Assembly: GCA_020636255.1 (NCBI GenBank)
Contig: JACJYE010000002.1
Location: 62,001 to 126,000, forward strand
Origin: Lewinellaceae bacterium
Lineage (GTDB): Bacteria > Bacteroidota > Bacteroidia > Chitinophagales > Saprospiraceae
Length of the DNA stretch: 64,000 bases
Direction: 5' to 3'
The position numbers and the translations under genes were made by a program. Below, piece after piece: positions 16,409 through 25,300 of the stretch (position 1 is the first letter of the stretch; each line of letters starts with the position of its first letter). The notes beneath the pieces were generated by a model. The model ran no database searches, had not been told where the DNA came from, and saw nothing but the letters and a program-made list of their open reading frames with translations.

Positions 16409-16873
16409 ATGAGACCCCTGGACGCTACCGACAAACGCATTCTAAGCCTGCTGCAGGCCAATGCTCATTCCACCAATAAAGAGATTGCCGCCCAACTGGG
16501 CATGACGACCACTCCTGTATACGAACGCATCAAACGTTTGGAAGAACAGGGGTACATCCAGCGTTACACTGCGCTGGTCGATAGCAAGAAACTGGGGTTC
16601 ACCCTGGTGGCATACTGTAATGTGCAGCTTAAGGAACACGCCAAGGCCTACCTGCGGAAGTTCGAATCGGAGGTCCATTCCCTCGCCGAAGTTATTGAAT
16701 GTTATCACATCGCCGGAATGTTCGATTACCTGTTAAAGGTCGTGGTTGAAGATATGGCGGCCTACCAGCATTTCATCGTCAATAAGCTGGCCGCGCTCGA
16801 CAACATAGGCAACGTGCAGAGCTCGTTCGTCATGACCCAGGTTAAAATGGCCGTAGGGCTACCGCTGGACTAG
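16409..16873 (+). CDS. Lrp/AsnC family transcriptional regulator
   Basis: 154 residues. The N-terminal AsnC-type helix-turn-helix (LDATDKRILSLLQANAHSTN, then TTPVYERIKRLEEQGYIQRY) is followed by the C-terminal RAM/ligand-binding domain (ECYHIAGMFDYLLKVVVEDM). Such proteins assemble into octamers and respond to amino acids. It is transcribed away from the PLP-dependent sulfur amino acid enzyme, which is the likely target. It ends 7 nt before the convergent cytochrome gene. Confidence 0.93.
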   Translation: MRPLDATDKRILSLLQANAHSTNKEIAAQLGMTTTPVYERIKRLEEQGYIQRYTALVDSKKLGFTLVAYCNVQLKEHAKAYLRKFESEVHSLAEVIECYHIAGMFDYLLKVVVEDMAAYQHFIVNKLAALDNIGNVQSSFVMTQVKMAVGLPLD

Positions 16874-16880
16874 GAAGCGC

Positions 16881-17219
16881 TCATTCACCCTCCGGTTTGT
16901 CCGGCTTCAGCTTAAGGGTATAGGCAGCCACCGCTTCGATCTCTTTGGGTGAGAGCAGCGTCTTGAAAGGTGTCATAGCATTGCGGCCGTTGGTAATGAC
17001 GAGGACGCGTTCCTCTACGCTCAGTTTGGAAACCTGGAGGTTAAATGCTCCGCCACCGCCCATGTTGCCATAAAGGCCATGGCAGGTGATACAATAGGTT
17101 TTGTAGATCTTTTCCCCGTCAGGCTCAGGAGGAAGGTGCGCGCTATTTTCAACGGTAGAATGGCCGCAGGCCACTGCGAGCGCTATCAGAGAGAGAGAAA
17201 TCAGCGTTTGTTTCATCAT
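16881..17219 (-). CDS. Small c-type cytochrome, predicted lipoprotein
   Basis: About 112 residues from the double ATG at 17219/17216; a longer start at 17252 gives a poor leader. A lipoprotein signal ends at LAVAC. One haem motif CITCH is followed by GLYGNMGGGG, and a probable axial Met lies in GRNAMTPF, near the C-terminal helix ALSPKEIEAVAAYTL-like segment. This is the class I cytochrome c layout. It would carry electrons in the periplasm. The redox partner is unknown. Confidence 0.88.
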   Translation of the reverse strand: MMKQTLISLSLIALAVACGHSTVENSAHLPPEPDGEKIYKTYCITCHGLYGNMGGGGAFNLQVSKLSVEERVLVITNGRNAMTPFKTLLSPKEIEAVAAYTLKLKPDKPEGE

Positions 17220-17375
17220 GAGGCCTAAGCTTTCTTTTGAAATAAAATGCAAAAAAAGGTGTTTTCCCGGCTTCTTGGCCTACTTATCCGAAAAAACCTT
17301 TCATCTGTATAATCCCTGGAACACGATTACCAAAAGTTTGTTAAATTTTCAGTCGATTACAAAAACAACATCATT

Positions 17376-18224
17376 ATGAGTATAGGAACAAACGGTAAAA
17401 AAAGCTTTGGACAAGGCAAATTGATCACAACGGGTATCATCATTTTCATCGCCCTCATCGGTATCCTCATTTTTTCTAACGCAACATTCCTGACCATCGA
17501 TGCCGGCGAACGCGGTGTGTTATTCAAACGTTTCGGCGGCGGGTTGGACAAAGAGCACATCTACGCCCCCGGCTTCCACGTCATCGCCCCCTGGAACAAC
17601 ATGTACCTGTATTCGGTACGGGAACAGCAACTGGAGGAAACGATGGACGTGCTGTCGGCCAACGGCCTGAACATCTCCGTAGACGTAACGGTGCGCGTCA
17701 ACCCTGCCTATGACAAGATCGGCGACCTGCACGAGAAGTTCGGAACAGATTACCTGACGTCTCTGGTCCGGCCCGAAATCCGGTCTTCGGTGCGAAAGAT
17801 CATCGGCAGGTTCTCTCCCGAAGAACTGTACTCCACCCGTAGGGAGGAAGTCCAGCAACTCATCCAGGAGGACCTGGAGGGCATCCTGAAACGCAACTAC
17901 GTCGAACTGCGTGCAACACTCATCCGCGAGATCCGGCTGCCCGACAAGGTAAAAATGGCGATCGAGGAAAAGATCGAGGCCGAACAAAAGGCTCTGAAAT
18001 ACGAATACATCCTCGACCAGGAACGCAAAGAGGCCGAACGCAAGATCATCGAAGCGGAAGCCAAGGCCAAGTCCAACCAGATCCTCAGCGCCAGCCTTAC
18101 CGATAAGATCCTGCAGGATAAAGGCATCGAAGCTACGCTTCAGCTGGCCAACTCGCCTAACTCAAAGGTCATCATAGTGGGCAGCCAGGGCGACGGCCTG
18201 CCGCTCATCCTCGGTGGGAACTAG
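17376..18224 (+). CDS. Prohibitin/SPFH-domain membrane protein
   Basis: 282 residues. An N-terminal membrane helix (IITTGIIIFIALIGILIF region, about 13-35) is followed by an SPFH/band 7 domain (DAGERGVLFKRFGGGL, PGFHVIAPW, NGLNISVDVTVRVNP). A long helical, charged C-terminal coiled coil follows (KIEAEQKALKYEYILDQERK). Length and order match prohibitins, which form large membrane-associated rings. It appears monocistronic, with a terminator about 80 nt downstream. Confidence 0.93.
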   Translation: MSIGTNGKKSFGQGKLITTGIIIFIALIGILIFSNATFLTIDAGERGVLFKRFGGGLDKEHIYAPGFHVIAPWNNMYLYSVREQQLEETMDVLSANGLNISVDVTVRVNPAYDKIGDLHEKFGTDYLTSLVRPEIRSSVRKIIGRFSPEELYSTRREEVQQLIQEDLEGILKRNYVELRATLIREIRLPDKVKMAIEEKIEAEQKALKYEYILDQERKEAERKIIEAEAKAKSNQILSASLTDKILQDKGIEATLQLANSPNSKVIIVGSQGDGLPLILGGN

Positions 18225-18303
18225 TGATAAAGCCTAAAAGTAGTGTTCAAAACATAAGATCTCCATCGGAGATTTGAATTGTCAACAAATACTGAAAAGA
18301 TGA

Positions 18304-18340
18304 CAGGCGCCACTGCCAGAGTGGCGCCTGTTTGTTTGTT
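18304..18340 (+). terminator. Rho-independent terminator after prohibitin
   Basis: CAGGCGCCACT (18304-18314) pairs with AGTGGCGCCTG (18320-18330) around GCCAG and is followed by TTTGTTTGTT. It is a strong classical terminator. Confidence 0.85.
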
Positions 18341-18403
18341 GGCACCATTCTGGTTACGGTGTAGGGCATTAGATCATCTCCCCGGCTAAAATCACCTTAA
18401 CAC

Positions 18404-19423
18404 ATGGTACAATTCCTTTCCGATACCCAACCACCGCAGGAAGCGGGTTATAACTCTTCCTCCATGACACCCCATCCCGACGCCGGACTGCTCGACGCCT
18501 ACTCCCGCACCGTAGCCGGTGTGGCGAAAAAAATCAGCGATGCAGTCGTGCACATCAAGGTCGACAAAGTAAAGCGGCGCGGCCGGCAGGGTTTTCAGCC
18601 CGGAGGCACAGGTTCAGGCTTTATCATTTCTTCCGACGGTTATATCGTCACCAACAGCCATGTCGTCAATGGTGCAAGCCGTATAGAGGCCAACCTGCAG
18701 GACGGCCGGCAGTACGAGGCGCGCCTGGTAGGAGAAGACCCTGCAACCGACCTTGCTGTCGTACAGATCAATGCAGAGAACCTGTCGACGGCCAGCTTCG
18801 GCGATTCCGCGCAATTGCAGGTCGGCCAGTTGGCCATAGCAATTGGCAACCCGTACGGTTTCCAGTATACCCTTACGGCAGGCGTGGTGAGTGCGCTGGG
18901 GCGGACCCTGCGTTCGGAGAGTGGCCGGTTGATCGATGACGTCATCCAGACGGACGCAGCCCTTAACCCGGGCAATTCAGGCGGCCCGCTGGTCGATTCC
19001 CACGGGCAGGTCATCGGGGTGAATACGGCCGTCATCCTGCCGGCGCAGGGCCTGTGCTTCGCCGTGGCTTCCAACCTCGCTTCCTTCGTTGCCGGCAAGC
19101 TCATCCTGGAAGGCAAGGTCCGCCGGGGTTTCATCGGCATAGCAGGGCAGATGATCCGGATGAATACCGCCCTGCCTCAGCAATTGAAACAGGAAGTGAT
19201 GTCAGGCATCCTCGTGCAGCATATTGAGCCGCAGGGGCCGGCGCAACAGGCCGGCATGCAGCAGGGCGATATCATCATCGGTTTCAACAGCAAACCCGTC
19301 CATTCCATCGATGACCTGCACCGTTACCTCAACGAATCGACGATCGGCCAGGCCTGCGAATTGGTGATCCTGCGCAACCGGCGCAAGCAACGCCTGCGCA
19401 TTGTACCCGGCGAATTGGCGTAA
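18404..19423 (+). CDS. HtrA/DegP-like serine protease with PDZ domain, no signal peptide
   Basis: 339 residues. The trypsin-like domain has catalytic His in VTNSHVV, Asp in DPATDLAVV and Ser in NPGNSGGPLVDSHG. One C-terminal PDZ domain (about 230-330) includes GIAGQMIRMN and QQAGMQQGDIIIGFNSKPV. Family members are usually exported, but this N-terminus (MVQFLSDTQPPQEAG) is hydrophilic, with neither signal peptide nor membrane helix, and a later ATG at residue 21 does not provide one. The protein therefore appears cytoplasmic. Signal-less HtrA-like proteases are known in some bacteria. Substrate unknown. Confidence 0.9.
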   Translation: MVQFLSDTQPPQEAGYNSSSMTPHPDAGLLDAYSRTVAGVAKKISDAVVHIKVDKVKRRGRQGFQPGGTGSGFIISSDGYIVTNSHVVNGASRIEANLQDGRQYEARLVGEDPATDLAVVQINAENLSTASFGDSAQLQVGQLAIAIGNPYGFQYTLTAGVVSALGRTLRSESGRLIDDVIQTDAALNPGNSGGPLVDSHGQVIGVNTAVILPAQGLCFAVASNLASFVAGKLILEGKVRRGFIGIAGQMIRMNTALPQQLKQEVMSGILVQHIEPQGPAQQAGMQQGDIIIGFNSKPVHSIDDLHRYLNESTIGQACELVILRNRRKQRLRIVPGELA

Positions 19424-19433
19424 AAAAGAGCAC

Positions 19434-19453
19434 ACCCCATGAAAATGGGGTTT
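19434..19453 (+). terminator. Short hairpin after the HtrA-like gene
   Basis: ACCCCAT (19434-19440) and ATGGGGT (19445-19451) enclose GAAA, with a short TTTG tail, 10 nt past the stop. The stem overlaps a candidate -33 promoter element. Confidence 0.5.
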
Positions 19454-19482
19454 GATATACATCCAAAATGCTAGTATATTTG
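19451..19482 (+). promoter_or_regulatory. Bacteroidota-type promoter (TTTG-N20-TATATTTG)
   Basis: TTTG at 19451-19454, a 20-nt spacer and TATATTTG at 19475-19482 match the -33/-7 consensus TTTG and TAnnTTTG. No coding start follows before the terminator at 19549. The spacer length is within the usual range. Confidence 0.5.
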
Positions 19483-19488
19483 ACCCAG

Positions 19489-19586
19489 CTATTAACAACG
19501 CTTTTTAAGTGACAGGATAACAACTGTTACGTAAGGGGGAATCTTAAGGTGCGCCCGCTGATAATCCAGCGGGCGCACGTTTTTTC
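19489..19586 (+). ncRNA. Candidate small RNA of about 98 nt
   Basis: The interval lies between the promoter-like element at 19451-19482 and the strong terminator at 19549-19585. It has no open frame of note. It contains a small TAACA/TGTTA hairpin before the terminator stem. I do not recognise a known RNA family. The next gene starts 80 nt beyond the terminator, so the terminator does not serve the downstream gene. Confidence 0.35.
19549..19585 (+). terminator. Strong Rho-independent terminator
   Basis: GTGCGCCCGCTG (19549-19560) and its exact complement (19567-19578) enclose ATAATC and are followed by GTTTTTT. Confidence 0.88.
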
Positions 19587-19665
19587 CACCCATTCCCTCC
19601 TTTTGATTTTCTTCGCTTACCTTTACCCCGGAGATGCCATATCAGCTTCCAAGCTCTAAACAGCT

Positions 19666-20904
19666 ATGATCCAGACCGATGCTTGTATTGTCGGGGCGGG
19701 CCCTGCCGGCGTAGCAACCGCCCTGCGGCTCAGCTACCTCGGCATACCCTGTGTGCTGGCCGACCGGGCAGCATTCCCTCGCGACAAGGTCTGCGGCGAT
19801 GCGATCAGCAGCAAGGTGACCACCCTGCTGAACCGCCTCGACCCGGCCATTCTGCAGCGCTTCAATGCCACCCCCATTCAGTCGGATGTCTGGGGTATCA
19901 AATTCGTAGCGCCAAACCAGAAAGAGCTGTCCATCCCTTTCAGCCCCAACTACATCCGCGATGCCAAGGCCGCGCCAGGTTACGTCTCACGGCGGGTTGA
20001 TTTCGACCATTTCCTCATCAACGAGGCGCGCCGGCGCGACAACATCCAGCTACTCCTGGAAACCGACATCCAGCATTATGAACGCAGCGCCCGCGGCTGG
20101 CTCACCGAAAGCCGCGACGGCAGGGTGCAGGTGGACGCGCGTATGCTCATCGTGGCCGACGGCGCACACTCTTCTTTCAGCCGTAAGGTGGCGGGCCTGG
20201 AAAAGGATCCCAGGCATCATGCTGCTGCTGTGCGCGCTTATTTTTCCAATGTCGGGCAGATCGGCCAGGGCAGTTTCATCGAGCTGCACTTCATCCGCAG
20301 GGCCACGCCGGGTTATTTCTGGATCTTCCCGCTGCCCAACGGCATGGCCAACGTTGGGCTGGGTATGCGCAGCGATATCCTCAGCCGGAAAAAATTCAAC
20401 CTGCGCGAGCAGCTGTTCGAGATCATCGAGCAGGAGCCGGGCCTGAAGGAGCGCTTCCGGCATGCTAATCTGGTAAGCGAAGTAAAGGGCTATGGCCTGC
20501 CGCTGGGTTCAAAAGCCCGGCCTGTTTCCGGGGCCCATTACATGCTGGCCGGCGACGCAGCCCACCTGGTGGACCCCCTTACGGGAGAAGGCATTGGAAA
20601 TGCTTTTTACAGTGGCTTCATCGCTGCCGAACAGCTCCAGCAATGCCTCGTTTCCAATGATTTCTCCGCCTCCTTTATGAAGGCCTATGACCAACGGATA
20701 AACCGGGTGCTGGGGTCGGAAATGCGGTTGAGCTACAGCCTTCAGAAAATGCTGATGTACCCGGTACTGGTGAACGCCCTGGCCCATCTCATCAGCAGCA
20801 ATAGGAAAGTACTGGAAGTGTTGTCCGGTATGTATACCGACTTCAGCCTGCGCGAACAACTGGCTCGGCCCTTCTTCTGGTTTAAAATGTTGTTTAAAAG
20901 GTGA
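19666..20904 (+). CDS. FAD-dependent oxidoreductase, geranylgeranyl reductase family
   Basis: 412 residues. The N-terminal dinucleotide-binding motif is DACIVGAGPAGVATALRL, followed by FPRDKVCGDAISSK, a hallmark of geranylgeranyl reductase-like flavoproteins. A second FAD motif lies at MLAGDAAHLVDPLTGEGIGN. A substrate-side segment FHRRATPGYFWIFPLPNG-like is also typical. Members saturate isoprenoid double bonds or act as halogenase/monooxygenase relatives. The substrate here is not evident and neighbours give no help. It appears cytoplasmic or membrane-peripheral. The C-terminus (PFFWFKMLFKR) is amphipathic. Confidence 0.85.
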   Translation: MIQTDACIVGAGPAGVATALRLSYLGIPCVLADRAAFPRDKVCGDAISSKVTTLLNRLDPAILQRFNATPIQSDVWGIKFVAPNQKELSIPFSPNYIRDAKAAPGYVSRRVDFDHFLINEARRRDNIQLLLETDIQHYERSARGWLTESRDGRVQVDARMLIVADGAHSSFSRKVAGLEKDPRHHAAAVRAYFSNVGQIGQGSFIELHFIRRATPGYFWIFPLPNGMANVGLGMRSDILSRKKFNLREQLFEIIEQEPGLKERFRHANLVSEVKGYGLPLGSKARPVSGAHYMLAGDAAHLVDPLTGEGIGNAFYSGFIAAEQLQQCLVSNDFSASFMKAYDQRINRVLGSEMRLSYSLQKMLMYPVLVNALAHLISSNRKVLEVLSGMYTDFSLREQLARPFFWFKMLFKR

Positions 20905-21144
20905 CCTCCTTGGAGCTTATCCTGCTTTGTCAGGCACTGGCAAAAAATTATCTTAAATAAGATACCATATATGAAACTTTTTATAGATCATGGCCGTAAT
21001 ATCAAATACAGGCTTTTTTTAAAGCTTTTTTAACAGGTAAATCCATTTCCTGGTGCAATAAAGGACAAAAAAGTTAGGTTTAAGTGAATATATATTGATT
21101 TTGACGTTGGCTTAAAGTTTCATAAACTAGTGAGTGTAAAGTCG
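20905..21144. other. AT-rich intergenic region without genes
   Basis: This is the first 240 nt of a 394-nt gap. It is clearly more AT-rich than its surroundings and has no convincing open frame. A weak promoter-like TGATTTTG at 21096-21103 precedes the strong terminator at 21145. A short RNA is possible but poorly supported. Confidence 0.4.
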
Positions 21145-21178
21145 CAACCCCGGGCATTTTCCCGGGGTTGTTTTTTTT
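21145..21178 (+). terminator. Strong Rho-independent terminator, isolated
   Basis: CAACCCCGGG (21145-21154) and its exact complement (21161-21170) enclose CATTTT and are followed by eight T. It lies 241 nt past the nearest upstream stop codon, which is far for a terminator of that gene. Confidence 0.88.
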
Positions 21179-21298
21179 CCCCCGCCCTCAAGCGAAACCA
21201 TCTTTATCCCCTCCGTTTAACGACCTTTTTTTATCTTTCCAGGCGAATCCCCCTTCACGCTCTGCTCCGGGTAGCTTGAAGGGCCAAAAAACGGCTAC

Positions 21299-22315
21299 AT
21301 GCTGGACGGAACTATTTCCATCGAACAAATTCGCCATCTGGATATCGGGCAGGCCCCGAAAGGGACGATCAAGTATTTCTGGCTTCACATCATCAACAAC
21401 GGCATCGGCGAACCGGTGCGGGTGCCCATCATCATTGCCCGGGGCCGGCACGACGGGCCCATCATGGGCATTACGGCAGCCATCCATGGCAACGAGCTCA
21501 ATGGCATTCCCGTGATCCAACGCCTGTTCAGAGAGCTGGACCCCGAACACCTGCACGGCACCCTGGTCGGCGTACTGGTCGTAAACGTGCCGGGGCTGCT
21601 ACTGGAACAGCGAAAGTTCAACGACGGCACAGACCTCAACCGCATTGCTCCGGGCAACAACCACGGTAGCGTCAGTGAGGTTTATATTTATCGGATCATC
21701 GACCGCGTCCTGCGGCAGTTCGATTACCTGATCGACCTCCACACCGCAAGCTTCGGCAGGGTCAATTCCTGGTATGTCAGAGCAGACATGTCGATAGCGG
21801 AAACATCCCGGATGGCGCGCCTCCAAAACCCGGAGATCATACTGCACAACCCGCCCAATGACGGTACCTTCCGCGGCGCTGCCAGCCATCTGGGCATCCA
21901 CGCCATTACCCTGGAGCTGCGCGACCCCCATATCTTCCAGTTCGATATCATTGAAGATGCCCTGGTTGGCATACGCAACGTCATGTATGACCTGAACATG
22001 CTGGAGGGCGAGATCTTCTGCCCTATCAGCACTATCACGCTTTGCGACCGCTCCTACTGGATATATACCGATGAAGGCGGCATCCTCGATGTTATGCCCA
22101 AAGTACGCGAAATGGTGCAAAAGGATAACCTTATCGCAGAAGTGCGCACCATATTCGGCAAGCTCAGCAAGCAATACTTCGCACCTGAAGATGGGGTGAT
22201 CATTGGCAAAAGCATCAACCCCATCAACCAAACCGGTAGCAGGATACTCCATCTCGGCATCAACCCCCGCGAAATATCCTGGATAAACGAGAACGGCCGG
22301 GCAGAGCATCCCTGA
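21299..22315 (+). CDS. Succinylglutamate desuccinylase/aspartoacylase family zinc hydrolase
   Basis: 338 residues. The fold and order match the M14-like AstE/AspA family. The first zinc ligands lie in ITAAIHGNELNGIPVIQRLF (His and Glu), with the basic motif DGTDLNRIAPG and a third ligand in YLIDLHTASFG. A late HAITLELRD segment probably holds the catalytic Glu. The C-terminal beta domain (about 240-335) contains GGILDVMPKV and DGVIIGKSINP. Family members deacylate N-acyl amino acids or cleave similar amides. The substrate is unknown. No signal peptide. Translation starts at ATG 21299, and the next gene follows after 54 nt. Confidence 0.88.
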   Translation: MLDGTISIEQIRHLDIGQAPKGTIKYFWLHIINNGIGEPVRVPIIIARGRHDGPIMGITAAIHGNELNGIPVIQRLFRELDPEHLHGTLVGVLVVNVPGLLLEQRKFNDGTDLNRIAPGNNHGSVSEVYIYRIIDRVLRQFDYLIDLHTASFGRVNSWYVRADMSIAETSRMARLQNPEIILHNPPNDGTFRGAASHLGIHAITLELRDPHIFQFDIIEDALVGIRNVMYDLNMLEGEIFCPISTITLCDRSYWIYTDEGGILDVMPKVREMVQKDNLIAEVRTIFGKLSKQYFAPEDGVIIGKSINPINQTGSRILHLGINPREISWINENGRAEHP

Positions 22316-22369
22316 GGCCAGTACAGAAGCAGAAACCCAACACACCACCTCCCAAACCTGATATTCGAC

Positions 22370-25300
22370 ATGAGGCTATTTTTGACCATTCTCCCCCTGG
22401 CGTTTTTCTTCTTTCATTCCTGCGCAGATTATCGCGCTCACTACGACAAGTCTATCCAAGGCTGGGAGCAATCAGTGCCCTCTCCAGGGCTCAGCCCGGT
22501 ACATACCGTCTACCTCGTTGGCGATGCCGGCTATACCCCCGATGATACGACTGCGCCGGCCCTGGTGCTACTCGGGGAAAAACTTCGCGATGCTGGCAAG
22601 AACAGTACGGTGGCCTTCCTGGGCGATAATATCTACCCCAACGGCATGGCCCCTTCCGATGGAGAAGACCGAGAGCAGGACGAAGCCCGGCTACGCGCTC
22701 AGCTCGACATCCTGAAGGGCTATGATGGCCACGTCTTTTTCATTGCCGGCAACCACGACTGGTACGGTTATGGCATTGAAGGGCTCAAGCGGGAAAAGAA
22801 GTTCATCGAAAAATACCTGGATCGCGACGATGTTTTCCTGCCCAAGCCCGGATGCGGCGACCCGGTAGAAGTAGAGCTTTCTGACAACTTAACACTGATC
22901 CTCATCGACTCCCAGTGGTTCCTCGAAAACTGGGATGATGAGTACGAGGTCAACGACGGATGCGAGATCAAAAGCAGGGAGATGTTCCGGGAGTATGTAG
23001 AGGAGGCCATCAAAGGCAACCGGAACAAGAATGTGCTGATCGCTATACACCACCCTCCGCACACTTACGGCCCACATGGCGGCCAGTTCACGCTGAAGCA
23101 GCACATCTTTCCCCTAACCGACCTGAACAAGAACCTCTGGATCCCCCTCCCTGTCCTGGGCTCCGCCGTGCAGTTCCTGCGCGGAACGCTGGGCCACCCC
23201 CAGGATGCAAGCCACCCTCAGTATAGGGAATTAGGGGGTATCGTTACAAATGCGGCGCGCAAAAACGGAAATTTCATTTTCGCTTCCGGCCACGAGCACA
23301 ACCTGCAGTATATCGAACAGGACGGCCAGTATTTCATCGTAAGTGGAGCGGGGTCCAAACGCAGCCCGGCCCGGCTCGGCAAAGGGGCATTATTCGTCTA
23401 TGGCCACGGTGGTTTTTCAAAGCTGGATTTTTATCCGGACGGCTCGGCCTGGGTGGAGTACTGGGTGCCGGAAGGCAATGGCGCTAGCGGCTCGATGGTT
23501 TTCAGGAAGCAGGTAAAAGGCCCGCTCAAGGATATCGTCGAAGAGCCCCAGGCCGAATTCCCCGCGTTTCCTAATACCATCGAAGTACCCATCAGCAAGG
23601 ACGATTTCACACACGGCCCCATCTGGAATTTCCTATGGGGGCGCCACTACCGGGAGGCCTATAATGCCGTTGTGCAGGTACCTACCCTAAAGCTCGACGA
23701 ATATAAAGGCGGGTTGCAACCCGTCAAACGCGGAGGCGGTTACCAGACCAATTCCCTCAGGCTGGAGGCAAAAAACGGTAAGCAATATGTGATCCGTTCC
23801 ATCGACAAGGACGCTTCCCGCACCCTGGGCTTCCCTTTCAACGAATCCATCATCGCGGATGTGCTCAAAGACAACTTCAGCGCTTCACACCCACTTTCGG
23901 CCCTGCCCATCCCGCCCCTGGCCCGCGCCGCAGGCCTGTATTATACTCAGCCCGAACTTCGCTACCTGCCGCCGCAGGCGGCGCTGGGTATCTACAACGA
24001 CGAATACGCCGGCGCCTTGTACATCATGGAGGAGCGGCCCGACGATGACGTTTGGGAAGATGCTCCTCAATTCGGCAATTCGGATGATATCGTCTCGACT
24101 TCAGACGTTGTGAAGAGCATCCGCTCAGAACATGACGAGTGCATCGATTACCGCTGGGCCGTTCGTTCCCGCCTCTTCGACGTGCTGGTCGGCGATTGGG
24201 ACCGGCACGACGATCAATGGCGGTGGGCAGAAGTCAAAGAGGACGGCCGTACTTATTTCCGGCCTATCCCCCGCGACCGCGACCAGGCATTCTGCAAATA
24301 TGACGGCCTGATCCTGGGCCTGGCCCGCGGCGCCTCGCCCGACCTGAAAAAGCTGATGATCTTTGGCAGCAACACCAAACGCATGCGCTGGCAGGTGTAC
24401 AACGGCCGCCATTTTGACCGCAGTTTTCTCTCCGGGGCCGATTGGGAGATGTGGAATGAAGAGGCCGGCCGGCTGCAACAGGCCATCACCGACGAGCTGA
24501 TCGACTCCGCCTTCACCAATGCCTGGCCAGCCTCCGTATATGCGCTCGATGGCCCCACCGTGACGCAAACCCTTAAGGAACGGCGGGATAACCTCCCGGG
24601 CCTCGCCCGCCAGTACTACGATATCATGGCGCGCAAGGTTGACGTTGTGGGCACCGATAAAAAAGACCTTTTTGTGGTTGAACGGCTACCCGGAGGAGAC
24701 ACCCGCGTAAACGTTTTCGACACCAACAAAAAAGGGAAAAAGGAAGAATTGCTTTACGGCCGCACCTTCCACTGGGGTGAAACCCGGGAGATCTTTCTGT
24801 ACGGCCTGGACGACGACGACATCTTTCAGGTCAAGGGCCAGTCGGAGCGCGCTATTCGCATTCGGGCCGTAGGCGGCCTGGGCGAGGACACGTTTACGGA
24901 CGAGTCGAATATCAGCCAGGGAGGCCGACGCCGCCTCCTGTATTACGATGCACCTGATGAGGACAACAAACTGAAAGCGGGCTCCGAGTCCACCATCCTG
25001 CTTCACAAACCGCCGCGCTATAACACGTACAACAGGCGCTCTACGGACAATGAGTTCAACTACCTGATGCTGTTGCCTTCCGTGGGGTTCAACCCCGATG
25101 ACGGCCTGTTGGCCGGTTTCAGCGGAGCGTACCAGGTTTACGGTTTTCGAAAATCTCCGTATGCACAGATACACCGTTTTGCGGCCAAATACGCACTCAG
25201 GCCGGGAGGCATCGCCATCAATTATTCCAACGAGTTCACCGAACTGTTTGGAGAATGGGGGGTGGCCATGGATGCCCGCCTGCAGACGCCGCTGTATGCA

